The notes under the pieces: generated by a model
Databases searched by the model: none
What the model was told of the DNA's origin: nothing
Seen by the model: the letters and a program-made list of their open reading frames with translations, nothing else
Assembly (NCBI GenBank): GCA_900552945.1
Contig: USBI01000013.1
Location: 1 to 39,815 of the forward strand
From: an uncultured Oscillospiraceae bacterium
GTDB lineage: Bacteria; Bacillota; Clostridia; Oscillospirales; Ruminococcaceae
Direction: 5' to 3'
DNA: 39,815 nt
Shown: piece by piece, positions 1 to 8,263 of the stretch
How positions within the stretch are numbered: the first letter of the stretch is position 1
Layout of the letters: every line of letters begins with the position of its first letter
Translations under genes and position numbers: made by a program

Positions 1-1
1 C

Positions 2-88
2 ATTATGCAAAGCGGAACCAAGTTCGACAATGTTGAGGATTTAAAACGCGTTGCGGACCAGATGATGAAAAGAAACCCGAATCAATAA
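2..88 (+). CDS. C-terminal tail of an unidentified protein (partial)
   Basis: An open frame enters from the left edge and ends with TAA at 86-88, leaving 28 residues that finish in KRNPNQ. The tail is charged and looks helical (DNVEDLKRVADQMMKR). It is followed 15 bases later by a hairpin terminator, which supports it being a real gene end. The piece is too short to assign to a family. Confidence 0.5.
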   Translation: MMQSGTKFDNVEDLKRVADQMMKRNPNQ

Positions 89-102
89 ATCAGATTTTGA
101 CA

Positions 103-132
103 AAAAGCACCCGGTAGAAATCGGGTGCTTTT
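103..132. terminator. Bidirectional intrinsic terminator
   Basis: An 11-bp perfect stem (AAAAGCACCCG / CGGGTGCTTTT) encloses an 8-base loop. It lies between the end of the partial plus-strand gene and the end of the minus-strand aldo/keto reductase, with T-runs on both sides, so it can serve both. Confidence 0.8.
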
Positions 133-133
133 G

Positions 134-985
134 TCATACAATATCCAGAAAGGTTTTGGATGAAGGCGCCGGAAACGATTTATTCAGCTTTTCGATCTCC
201 TCTTCAGAAAGAATAGCATCACCGGCAGCAGCATTCTGCACTGTGTGTTCCACCGTAGAAGACTTCGGAATGGCAAACACATTTTCCCGGCTTACAACAA
301 ACGCAAGCAAAATTTGCACCGGAGAGACCTGATGGCGCTCTGCCAGCTGCAATACAGTCCGGTCGGTCAGCAAACTTCGCCGAAGCACGCCGGCCTGGGC
401 CAGCGGACAATAGGCCATAAGCGGAATGCCGTGATCCTTAAGCCATGGAAGAAGGTCGTACTCAACGCCCCGTGAACCCAGGTGATAAAGCACCTGATTC
501 ACCGCACAATGCTCCCCATTTTTCACCCTGAAAAGCTCTTCCATATCATCTGTATCAAAATTAGAAACGCCCCATCGGCGTATTTTTCCCCGCTTTACCA
601 GTTCTTCCATGCATTCTACCGTTTCGGATAAAGGAATACTGCCGCGCCAATGGAGCAGATACAAATCAAGATACCCTGCATTCATGCGGCGGATGGACGC
701 ATCACAGCAGCGGAAAATATCATCCCGCCCCGCGTGGTGGGGATAAACCTTAGACACCAAAAACAATTCCTCGCGTTTCAGCGGAGCTATCGCCTCTCCG
801 ACCAGCTTTTCCGAGCGACCGTTCCCGTACATCTCCGCCGAGTCGATCAGCGTCATACCAAGCGAAACGCCTTTGCGCAAAGCAGAAATCTCTTCATTTC
901 GGGCAGCGGGGTCATCACCCAGATACCAGGTCCCCTGCCCAATTTTCGGAATTGCCGTACCGTCCGGTAAAAGGATTGTTTTCAC
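134..985 (-). CDS. Aldo/keto reductase
   Basis: 283 residues, the usual length for a single-domain NAD(P)H-dependent aldo/keto reductase, a cytoplasmic (beta/alpha)8 barrel that reduces aldehydes or ketones to alcohols. The catalytic tetrad is complete: D48 and Y53 (LIDSAEMYGNG), K79 (LVSKVYPH) and H112 (LYLLHWRG). The late IPKSS motif near residue 237 is the usual cofactor 2'-phosphate contact. The start is GTG at 983-985, with GAGGTG a few bases upstream. It is transcribed alone; the next gene upstream on this strand lies beyond 1100. The substrate cannot be told from sequence. Confidence 0.92.
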   Translation of the reverse strand: MKTILLPDGTAIPKIGQGTWYLGDDPAARNEEISALRKGVSLGMTLIDSAEMYGNGRSEKLVGEAIAPLKREELFLVSKVYPHHAGRDDIFRCCDASIRRMNAGYLDLYLLHWRGSIPLSETVECMEELVKRGKIRRWGVSNFDTDDMEELFRVKNGEHCAVNQVLYHLGSRGVEYDLLPWLKDHGIPLMAYCPLAQAGVLRRSLLTDRTVLQLAERHQVSPVQILLAFVVSRENVFAIPKSSTVEHTVQNAAAGDAILSEEEIEKLNKSFPAPSSKTFLDIV

Positions 986-1062
986 AGAATCACCTCATCT
1001 TAAATCTTACCGCAATTAAATTCAACAACACATTTTGCACCAATTCTGACGCTTTTTTAACG

Positions 1063-1097
1063 ATAAAAATCCGCCCGGTAAAATTCCGGACGGATTT
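1063..1097 (-). terminator. Intrinsic terminator after the proline symporter gene
   Basis: Arms 1067-1078 and 1086-1097 form a 12-bp stem with one mismatch and a 7-base loop. On the minus strand the stem is followed by a short T-run. It lies just past the stop at 1101. Confidence 0.65.
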
Positions 1098-1100
1098 CTT

Positions 1101-2643
1101 TTAAGCTTTTACTTCAGATTCCGGCGCAGTCATCTCAACGCCTTTGGAACGCTTTACATCATCAAACTCTGCCAGCATTTCACTGGTAGGCTTTGCCGTA
1201 AGAAGGCTGATAACCACCATTAAAATTAAGCCAAACAAGAAGCCCGGCAGAAGAGAATACACACCCGTATAACCCGCAAGCGTAGCGGAGCCAAGAGGAA
1301 TATAATCCCAAAGAATGACCATCAAACCGCCGCCAGTCATACCGGCCGCCGCACCAATGCGGTTGGAACGCCGCCAGAACAGACCAAGCAGCACAACCGG
1401 GCCAAAGGTCGCACCAAAACCAGCCCACGCATTCGAGACAAGCCCCATAACGCTGCTGTTCGGGTCCAGCGCAATGATAAACGCAACAATAGACACAGCC
1501 AGTACTGTGATACGGCTGACCCACAGCATGCTTTTCTCGCTTGCATTTTTACGGATAACCCCTTTGTATACATCTTCCGAAATGGAGGATGCCGTAACAA
1601 GAAGCTGAGAATCCGCAGTAGACATGATTGCCGCTAAAATTCCGCAAAGCAGCAACCCGCCGATGAAAGGAATATGTAAATTGTCAGTAAAGACTTTGCC
1701 GATCATATCAACAAAAACATTTTCGGCATTGTCAAGCGGCGCGTCAATGAAAAACGCACGGCCGATTGCGCCGAGAAGACAGGCAACCGAAAGTGAGATA
1801 ACCACCCAGGTGATCGCAATCTTTCTGGACTTACGCACTTCACTTTCATTTTTAATGGCCATGAAGCGCACCAGAATATGCGGCATGCCGAAATAACCAA
1901 GCGCCCAGGAAAGCTGAGAAAGAATGCTAATAAAGTTCAAGGGCTCACCATTGTCATACAGCGGGTTGAGGAAGTTGGTTCCAAGACCGTTAAGAATCTC
2001 CACCGTCTGCTCGGGTCCACCCATCATGGAGATGGCAAAAACCGGAACGACCATAAGAGAAATCAACATCATAAAGCCCTGAACAAAGTCAGTCCAGCAA
2101 ACCGCAAGGAAGCCACCGAGGAAGGTATAAACCAGAATAACAAAGGCGCCGATTGCAAGAGCAATGGTATAATCAATATTGAACACAGAAGAAAACAGCT
2201 TTGCACCCGCGGAAAAACCAGAAGCGGTATAAACTAAGAAGAAAACCATGATAAACAGCGAGGACGCGACGCGCAGTACCTTGCTGGAATCGTGAAAGCG
2301 ATTTTCAAAAAACTCCGGCAACGTGAGCGAATTGCCCGCGCGAATGGTATAGCGGCGAAGGCGGGATGAAACAAACGCCCAGTTTAAAATCGTGGATCGC
2401 AAGGCCGACTGCGATCCAGATCTGGCCGGTTCCATACGCGTAAATCGCGCCAGGAAGGCCCATGAGCAGCCATCCGCTCATATCCGAAGCCTGCGCGCTA
2501 AGTGCTGCAACCCAGCCGCCTAAGCTGCGGCCGCCCAGAAAATAATCTTCCGAACTTTTTGTATTTCGATAATGGAACAGACCGATTCCCATCATCAACA
2601 ATAGATACACGCCGAAGGCAATCAATATCCAGACATTGTCCAT
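1101..2643 (-). pseudogene. putP: Sodium/proline symporter PutP, split by a frameshift
   Basis: Two overlapping minus-strand frames together make one SSS-family sodium/solute symporter of about 505 residues. The N-terminal frame (from 2643) has TM1-TM2, the YFLGGRSLGGWVAALS motif and the sodium-site stretch ASDMSGWLLMGLPG (D54, S56). The C-terminal frame resumes at ILNWAFVSSRLRRYTIRAGN and carries the remaining membrane segments down to 1101. The break is near 2394, where only one base stands where a codon is expected after GLAI (two bases lost or one gained). The start ATG at 2641-2643 has GAGGGG upstream. As written, neither half can make a working transporter. The lesion is not in a homopolymer, so it may be a real mutation, though an assembly error is possible. 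The family normally imports proline with Na+. Confidence 0.85.
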
Positions 2644-2838
2644 TCTTTTTTATTCCCCTCTCGTAAAGTCTGTATATCTGTTTATCGTTTGTGATTTGTC
2701 AAAATCAAAGAATATCCGCCTTGGACAAACGTCAAAACAACGTTTTCATTATACCTTGTTTTTTGGGTGAATGCAACCGTTCCAGCCGCTTTTAGCACAG
2801 ATTCCTCCATTGCGAAATCGTTTTCCGAACCAAAAACA

Positions 2839-2867
2839 AAAGCGTACCCTTTTACAGGGTACGCTTT
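2839..2867 (-). terminator. Intrinsic terminator of prs
   Basis: A perfect 11-bp stem (AAAGCGTACCC / GGGTACGCTTT) has a 7-base loop and lies 16 bases after the prs stop. On the minus strand it runs into TTTTGTTTTTGG. The rest of 2644-2838 shows no gene. Confidence 0.85.
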
Positions 2868-2883
2868 AAAAAACATCAAATAT

Positions 2884-4005
2884 TTACATTGGAGAAACCG
2901 TACGACGTTCCGCTTCCAGACCATGCAGAAGGCTAATGATCTTCTGGTTCGGGTCAATAATCGCACCCACAGAAGCATCGTGATGAATCGCGTCGATCAA
3001 ATAAGCGGTGTATTTGGAAAGATCAACATCCACCACCCACGGACGAGAAAGAAGTTCCGGCGTGCGGTAGATCAGGTTTGTTACAAATACCCGGTCAAAC
3101 AAACCCTCTTCGTAAACTCTGTCAAATCCATCCAGACCATTGCAGAACAACCCGAAGGTAATAAACGCAAAAATACGGCGAGCACCTTTTTCTTTCAAGA
3201 CCCGGAAGGTATCGATCATGGAAGAACCGGAAGAGATCATATCGTCGACAACGATAACGTCTTTCCCGTTTAACGAAGAGCCGATATATTCGTGAGACTC
3301 AATGGGGTTGGTTCCATCAACCACCTTCGAAAGATTGCGGCGTTTGTAGAACATGCCCATTTCCAGATTAAGTGCAGAGGAATAGCCCAAGCAACGGCCT
3401 ACACCGCCGGCATCCGGAGAAACAATGATCATCTGGTCTGAACTGAAGACAACATCCTTTACGTTTTTGACCATTGCCTTGATCATCTGGTAAGTCGGTT
3501 TCAGATTGTCAAACCCGCTCAGCGGGATAGCACTCTGAACACGGCTGTCATGTGCATCAAATGTTACAATATTAGACACGCCCATATGCACCAGTTCCTG
3601 CAAAGCCGCTGCACAGTCAAGCGACTCACGGAAGGTTTTTTTATGCTGGCGCCCTTCGTAAAGCATGGGCATAATCACCGTGATGCGTTTGGCTTTTCCG
3701 CCGAGAGCGAGGATGATACGCTTTAAGTCCTGATAATGATCGTCCGGGCTCATGGGGACTTCCATACCGTACATTTTATAAGTCACGCTGTAATTAAACG
3801 GGTCTGTGATAATAAAAACATCCCGACCGCGGATGGATTCCAGGATAAGCCCTTTTCCTTCACCGGAAGAAAAACGCGGGCACTCCGCTTTGATGCTGTA
3901 ATTACCATCTCCATGCCATCTGCGAAGATAAAACTCGATTTTATCGCGGAATGATTCACAACCGCGCATACAAATCAGCCCTAAATTTTCCATTTCGCGT
4001 TCCAC
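2884..4005 (-). CDS. prs: Ribose-phosphate pyrophosphokinase (PRPP synthetase)
   Basis: 373 residues. It makes 5-phosphoribosyl diphosphate from ribose 5-phosphate and ATP for nucleotide, histidine, tryptophan and NAD synthesis in the cytoplasm. The PRPP-binding loop VIVVDDMISSGSSM, the catalytic-flexible-loop region with YEGRQHKK, and FDAHD are all present. It belongs to the longer clostridial type, with about 50 extra residues compared with E. coli Prs. The start is GTG at 4003-4005, chosen because AAGGAG lies 7 bases upstream; the internal ATG at 3993 would be too far away. It stands alone, with its own promoter (4084-4112) and terminator. Confidence 0.93.
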   Translation of the reverse strand: MEREMENLGLICMRGCESFRDKIEFYLRRWHGDGNYSIKAECPRFSSGEGKGLILESIRGRDVFIITDPFNYSVTYKMYGMEVPMSPDDHYQDLKRIILALGGKAKRITVIMPMLYEGRQHKKTFRESLDCAAALQELVHMGVSNIVTFDAHDSRVQSAIPLSGFDNLKPTYQMIKAMVKNVKDVVFSSDQMIIVSPDAGGVGRCLGYSSALNLEMGMFYKRRNLSKVVDGTNPIESHEYIGSSLNGKDVIVVDDMISSGSSMIDTFRVLKEKGARRIFAFITFGLFCNGLDGFDRVYEEGLFDRVFVTNLIYRTPELLSRPWVVDVDLSKYTAYLIDAIHHDASVGAIIDPNQKIISLLHGLEAERRTVSPM

Positions 4006-4083
4006 AAGGCAGCTCCTTTCACGTTACGATCAAAACTGGCGTATTCCGACCGATCACAACAAAACCCAATGAATTCTTACATT

Positions 4084-4112
4084 ATTTTAACATAAACGAA
4101 TGCCTGCCGCAA
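4084..4112 (-). promoter_or_regulatory. Probable vegetative promoter of prs
   Basis: On the minus strand TTGCGG (4107-4112) and TAAAAT (4084-4089) are separated by exactly 17 bases, upstream of the GTG start of prs. The -10 matches consensus at 5 of 6 positions and the -35 is weak. Confidence 0.5.
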
Positions 4113-4250
4113 TGGGGAGCGCAGTTTTGAGCAGAAGAAAAAACGCCCGCCCACCCCTGTGTTTTTAAGGAAATTACACAAAAGAAAGAAGATATCAGAA
4201 GTCTTTACATGTTTTAAAGGATTTACACAACAAGCGTCTTGCATGAAACA

Positions 4251-4913
4251 TCAATCTTCGCCAGTTAAAATGACGGTAAAGCGGTTTTTTGAAAAAGCAA
4301 TCAGCCCCTCCTTTTGCAGTTTGGAAAGTTCAGCGGAAAGTGCGCTGCGCTCGACCGCAAGGTAATCCGCCATCTGCTGACGATTGTAGGGAATGTTGAA
4401 ACTCCGGCTCTTCTGCCGCTTTGCTTCGCTGGAAAGATACGCCATGATTTTTTCACGAGTCGTATGGCGGGTCACATGATCCATCTTATTGGCGAGCAAT
4501 ACATTTTTCCGCGCAAGAATGGAAAGCAGATTACGCACCAGCCGGTGATGAAACGGACAGGAGGACGGACAAACCGTCAACACGCGCGAAACGTTTAAAA
4601 AGAGGATTTCCGCATTTTCCACCGCCTCGACACTGACCAAAACAGGCTGATGCGGAAGGCAGGCATAACTTTCGCCGAACACCTCACCGGCATCCGCTGT
4701 TTGGAGGATCCGCCGGTTGCCCCAGACGTCCTCAATCAAAATATGAACACTGCCCGACAAGACCAGTCCTAACGATTCGATTGGTTCACCGGCGTGAAAA
4801 ACATATTCGTTTTTTTGATAGTTTTTCTGAACTGCCCCAAGACAGGAAAACATGGATTTTATCTCTTCCTCCTGAATGCCGGAAAACAGTAAAACATCAG
4901 GAAACATTTGCAT
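4251..4913 (-). CDS. Crp/Fnr family transcription regulator
   Basis: 220 residues: an N-terminal cyclic-nucleotide-binding-like beta barrel (about 10-110), a long dimerisation helix (about 120-148), and a C-terminal winged helix-turn-helix (NRQQMADYLAVERSALSAELSKLQKEGLI, 178-205). Cysteines occur at 24, 85, 115 and 119. The motif C115-x3-C119-x2-H122 just before the dimer helix could bind a metal, haem or Fe-S cluster, but that is inference. The gene is divergent from a two-cluster ferredoxin, with a perfect palindrome between them. In Clostridia similar pairs often control responses to nitric oxide, hydroxylamine or oxygen beside hybrid-cluster protein; no hcp gene is present here. Confidence 0.88.
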   Translation of the reverse strand: MQMFPDVLLFSGIQEEEIKSMFSCLGAVQKNYQKNEYVFHAGEPIESLGLVLSGSVHILIEDVWGNRRILQTADAGEVFGESYACLPHQPVLVSVEAVENAEILFLNVSRVLTVCPSSCPFHHRLVRNLLSILARKNVLLANKMDHVTRHTTREKIMAYLSSEAKRQKSRSFNIPYNRQQMADYLAVERSALSAELSKLQKEGLIAFSKNRFTVILTGED

Positions 4914-4925
4914 TTTCCTTTCTTT

Positions 4926-4941
4926 TGTTGGAAATCCAACA
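4926..4941. promoter_or_regulatory. Candidate Crp/Fnr operator (perfect palindrome)
   Basis: TGTTGGAAATCCAACA is a perfect 7+2+7 inverted repeat between the divergent regulator and ferredoxin genes. Its centre (4933.5) lies 41.5 bases before the start point predicted from the ferredoxin -10 box, the classic class II activator position for CRP/FNR proteins. Confidence 0.65.
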
Positions 4942-4962
4942 GAAAAATTTATTTTATTTTAG

Positions 4963-4968
4963 TATACT
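4963..4968 (+). promoter_or_regulatory. -10 box of the ferredoxin promoter
   Basis: TATACT, 5 of 6 to consensus, predicts a start near 4975. No good -35 box sits at the right distance (bases 4940-4945 read CAGAAA), as expected for an activator-dependent promoter. Confidence 0.5.
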
Positions 4969-5012
4969 CAATTCAGAAAGTCAAACACGGCTTGAATCAA
5001 CGGAGGAATACT

Positions 5013-5729
5013 ATGATAAGAAGAATTATAAAGATCGACGAAGAAAAGTGCAATGGCTGCGGCATCTGCGCGCAGGCCTGCCATGAAGGCGCCATTGGCA
5101 TGGTGAACGGCAAGGCAAAGCTCATGCGTGAGGATTACTGCGATGGTCTTGGAGACTGTCTGCCCGCCTGCCCGACCGGCGCCATCAGCTTTGAGGAACG
5201 GGAAGCGCCGGCTTACGACCACGAAGCGGTCAAAGCCGCACAGGCCGCAAAACAGGCAACTTCTCAAACACAGGGAGAACCTCTGCCCTGCGGCTGCCCG
5301 GGAAGCCAGTCAAAAGCCATTCACCGTGAAACCGCACCCATTCACACAGAAAGCCCCGCAATAAACAGCCAGCTTTCTCAATGGCCGGTTCAAATCAAGC
5401 TCGCGCCCATCAACGCGCCTTATTTCAAAGGCGCCAATCTGCTCATCGCCGCCGACTGCACCGCTTACGCTTACGGCGACTTCCACCGCAAATTCATCCG
5501 CAACCATGTCACCCTCATCGGCTGCCCAAAGCTGGACGACGGCGATTACAGTGAAAAACTGACTGCCATCATCCGGGAAAACGACATCAAGAGTGTAACT
5601 ATCGTACGCATGGAAGTTCCCTGCTGCGGCGGAATTGAACTCGCGGCAAAAAAAGCGCTGCAAAACAGCGGGAAATTCATTCCGTGGCAGGTCTATACCA
5701 TTTCAACTGACGGAAGAATTTTAGACTGA
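5013..5729 (+). CDS. 4Fe-4S ferredoxin-type protein, 238 residues
   Basis: The start ATG at 5013 has GGAGG at 5002-5006; an earlier in-frame start at 4908 lacks a site and overlaps the regulator. Two [4Fe-4S]-type motifs are visible: C13-x2-C16-x2-C19-x3-C23 and C43-x5-C49-x3-C53-P. A linker of about 60 residues follows, then a domain with IAADCTAYAYGDFH, IGCPKLDD and MEVPCCGGI, which gives further conserved cysteines. This layout is common in clostridial proteins encoded beside Crp/Fnr regulators and hybrid-cluster protein genes. It is likely a cytoplasmic electron carrier or sensor partner, probably activated by the divergent regulator. The partner enzyme is unknown. Confidence 0.8.
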   Translation: MIRRIIKIDEEKCNGCGICAQACHEGAIGMVNGKAKLMREDYCDGLGDCLPACPTGAISFEEREAPAYDHEAVKAAQAAKQATSQTQGEPLPCGCPGSQSKAIHRETAPIHTESPAINSQLSQWPVQIKLAPINAPYFKGANLLIAADCTAYAYGDFHRKFIRNHVTLIGCPKLDDGDYSEKLTAIIRENDIKSVTIVRMEVPCCGGIELAAKKALQNSGKFIPWQVYTISTDGRILD

Positions 5730-5777
5730 CTGTCCGCACTCAAAAAATGCGACGTACACCGTCAAGCACCCATAAAC

Positions 5778-5810
5778 AAACAGCCGGGAACAGATTGTTC
5801 CCGGCTGTTT
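5778..5810. terminator. Bidirectional intrinsic terminator
   Basis: A 15-bp perfect stem (AAACAGCCGGGAACA and its complement) with loop GAT lies between the convergent ferredoxin and glycosidase genes. T-rich tails on both sides let it stop both. Confidence 0.85.
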
Positions 5811-5816
5811 ATCGTT

Positions 5817-7340
5817 TTACACTCTGCGAATGCGAATCGCCATATATTCTCTGCCCGGAAGATTGACGCGGAATTTTCCACGAAAACGACCAAGCTTATC
5901 AATGGTCATGTTCCAAGTGTCGATCACTTCTACCTCATAATCATAATCATCGTCGAGATAATAATCCCGGAAAGACGGGCGGAAGTTTCCGAAATAGATC
6001 AAATAATACTTGCCCTGATAAGCGACATCGGTTGCGGTAGCGGCAGGGTCGTCCCAGTTGAGGCGAGGGTCCCCTTTGGCCGGGTCCAGACCAATTCCGG
6101 GAGTTTCCTTGAGAATACCAAGCAGGAAGCGGATGCGCTCCGGGCTTTCCCCATGCAGCTCGCCGCCGTGGCTCCACCAGAGAATATCCTCCGGGTGAAC
6201 GTAGGTCTCACCGTGTCCGCCGTAACCGCCGCGGACAGCTGCTTCCCAGAAGCGACGGGTCAGCTCCACGCCGGAGATGTTGCCCCAGCAATGGTTGATA
6301 TTGCCTTCATAAGCAATCTCATCCAACACAACCGGCTTGCGGTAACGCTTCCGCCAATCCGCTGTAAATTCTGCTGTTTTATGCATATCCTGCCGCTGGA
6401 TGCTGCAGTGGGTCACCCACGGACGGGAATGGTCGTAAAAATGAATGCAGTTGTGGATGGAACGAAGATGGCTGTACGGGTCCTTTTCGCAGAGGATGGA
6501 AGCGTAGCGTTCCCAATCCTTTTGAGTTTTCGCGGTCATGAGATCGTACTCATTCGCAAGCGACCACCAAACGTTACGGTAGGCGGAAAAACGAGCGATT
6601 ACATAGTTCCAGTAAAGATCGTCACACTCTGCCGGCATGCTGGAAAATCCCCACCGGTCATACGGATGCATGATAATCAAATCCGCTTCAATACCAAGCG
6701 CCATCAGGTCTTGAATCCGTTGTTCAAAACGGCGGAAATGCTCCGGATTAAACCGTTTGAAATCCCAGTCGTTGCCGGGGGCATTTCCTGTATACTGCGA
6801 AAAGTTCTCTTTCGTGAGCACCGAACTATCCATCGGCGTGCCGACATACGGATAGGTCTGAGGCTCATTTAAGTTATAATCATAATGTTTCGGGAAAACG
6901 CAAAAACGAATCTTGTTAAAATATCCTTTCTTCAAGGTCTCCAGCGTTTTCTGCTGAAGCGCTTCCGGCTGATGGGTCCAGACATAGCAGGTTGTCCCCA
7001 ACGGATAAAACGGCGTTCCATCCTCATAAGCAAAATGGAATGTGTTTGCAACCCGGACCGGCCCATGGTTGGAAGCGGAGGGCGCTGTAACCAGAAAACT
7101 TCCGGTCAGTGTCTCATTCGAAAAGCTGCCAGATACCTCATAAGTGTATTCCCCTTCAAACGACGGCATGAAACGGACCTTGTAGACACCGTCCCCATCG
7201 TAAAAGCCATCCGCTTTCACCGTTTCATTTTTACCGCGGAAAACGCCATACACCGTATAATCGGTAAACGGATTTCCATCTGTTCGGCCTTTTGCCTGCA
7301 CCTCAAATGTGCCCCAACGTTCTACTGTCTGCATCATCAT
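5817..7340 (-). CDS. DUF5060-DUF4038-DUF5605 glycoside hydrolase-like protein
   Basis: 507 residues without a signal peptide, so probably cytoplasmic. The N-terminal beta-sandwich (about 1-85, DUF5060 type) has the FMPSFEGEYTYEVSGSF pattern. The central (beta/alpha)8 barrel (about 95-410, DUF4038/apiosidase-like) carries E264 in WWSLANEYD, the likely acid/base, and E341 in VVLDEIAYEG, the likely nucleophile. The C-terminal domain (about 430-507) ends in GREYMAIRIRRV, as in DUF5605 proteins. The family includes enzymes acting on plant cell-wall side chains. It probably hydrolyses imported oligosaccharides; the substrate is unknown. It is followed upstream by a sugar isomerase-like gene 26 bases away, in one operon, with a CE7 esterase divergent to them. 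Confidence 0.85.
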   Translation of the reverse strand: MMMQTVERWGTFEVQAKGRTDGNPFTDYTVYGVFRGKNETVKADGFYDGDGVYKVRFMPSFEGEYTYEVSGSFSNETLTGSFLVTAPSASNHGPVRVANTFHFAYEDGTPFYPLGTTCYVWTHQPEALQQKTLETLKKGYFNKIRFCVFPKHYDYNLNEPQTYPYVGTPMDSSVLTKENFSQYTGNAPGNDWDFKRFNPEHFRRFEQRIQDLMALGIEADLIIMHPYDRWGFSSMPAECDDLYWNYVIARFSAYRNVWWSLANEYDLMTAKTQKDWERYASILCEKDPYSHLRSIHNCIHFYDHSRPWVTHCSIQRQDMHKTAEFTADWRKRYRKPVVLDEIAYEGNINHCWGNISGVELTRRFWEAAVRGGYGGHGETYVHPEDILWWSHGGELHGESPERIRFLLGILKETPGIGLDPAKGDPRLNWDDPAATATDVAYQGKYYLIYFGNFRPSFRDYYLDDDYDYEVEVIDTWNMTIDKLGRFRGKFRVNLPGREYMAIRIRRV

Positions 7341-7366
7341 AATTCCTTTCCTATTTCAAATGGTAC

Positions 7367-8104
7367 TTATACGTTCCACTCTTTGAGTTTCTCGATGTTA
7401 AGCCGGGCAACCGTCAATCCATCCGGATCTGGTGTATCATCCTCCACCAGAATATAAGACACGCCCGCTTCACGCGCCGTACGGACTATACCGGCAATGT
7501 CATAAATTCCGTTTCCAAACGGGCAGGATTTTCCCTTGCCGTTTCCGTCTTTGATATGAATGTTCACAATGCGCGCCGCATGCTCTTTGATGAACGCGCA
7601 GATATCCGCTCCGGCTTCCATCGCCCAATAGGTATCGAGCTCCAGACAGAAGTTCTGACCAGCAAAATGTTCCAGCAGTGTGTCAATCGGGCGTTTGCCG
7701 TCCAGCAGGCAAAATTCCGGCCCATGGTTATGATAAAGGAAATTCATTCCCTCTTCCGTCAGACATTTGACGATCGGCTCCAGAGAAGCAATCGTATCGC
7801 GCAAAGCATCAGGCGTGGAAACATCACCCACACAACAGGCAATGTTATTTAAACCGATTGCTTTCGCATATGTGATCACATCATCCAAATGTTCCGCAAT
7901 ACTTGGAATCATCATCTGCGAAGAAACCGGAGTCAGCCGGTATTCTTCCAAAAGATGCTTCAATTCTTCTGCCGTCAGCCCGTAATATCCGGTAAATTCA
8001 ACGGATGAATAACCAAGCTCTGCCGCTTTCCGAAGCATTCCGGGAAAATCTTTTTCGCATTCTTCGTGAACTGTGTAAAGTTGTAAGCCGTAATTTTTCT
8101 GCAT
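7367..8104 (-). CDS. Sugar phosphate isomerase/epimerase family protein (AP endonuclease 2-type TIM barrel)
   Basis: 245 residues of xylose-isomerase-like TIM barrel. Metal-site and catalytic patterns are visible: E36 (VEFTGYYG), YHNH at 124-127, ELDTYW with E155 and D157, HIKD at 183-186, and an acidic ILVEDD strand near 230. Members isomerise, epimerise or dehydrate ketoses, inositols or keto-sugars. It is first in the operon with the DUF4038 glycosidase, so it likely handles a sugar released by that enzyme. The start at 8104 has GAAAGGA 7-8 bases upstream. The exact reaction is not deducible. Confidence 0.85.
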   Translation of the reverse strand: MQKNYGLQLYTVHEECEKDFPGMLRKAAELGYSSVEFTGYYGLTAEELKHLLEEYRLTPVSSQMMIPSIAEHLDDVITYAKAIGLNNIACCVGDVSTPDALRDTIASLEPIVKCLTEEGMNFLYHNHGPEFCLLDGKRPIDTLLEHFAGQNFCLELDTYWAMEAGADICAFIKEHAARIVNIHIKDGNGKGKSCPFGNGIYDIAGIVRTAREAGVSYILVEDDTPDPDGLTVARLNIEKLKEWNV

Positions 8105-8171
8105 AATCTGTTCCTTTCATGATGACAGCCATCTGTATTTTCTTTTATCATACCGCTTTCCTTTTTTATTT

Positions 8172-8218
8172 GCAATTCTTTTTTGCGAATTGCGCCAAAC
8201 GAATCAGAGTGCTATAAT
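8172..8218 (+). promoter_or_regulatory. Promoter of the CE7 esterase gene with an overlapping inverted repeat
   Basis: A consensus TATAAT (8213-8218) is 17 bases from TTGCGC (8190-8195). The inverted repeat GCAATTC-N8-GAATTGC (8172-8178 and 8187-8193) overlaps the -35 box. The place and symmetry suggest an operator for a sugar-responsive repressor. It could also act on the divergent isomerase-glycosidase operon that starts at 8104. Confidence 0.55.
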
Positions 8219-8263
8219 AAAACCGATTTACACAAAGAAAACTCAAATGAAAGGATGAGCAAC

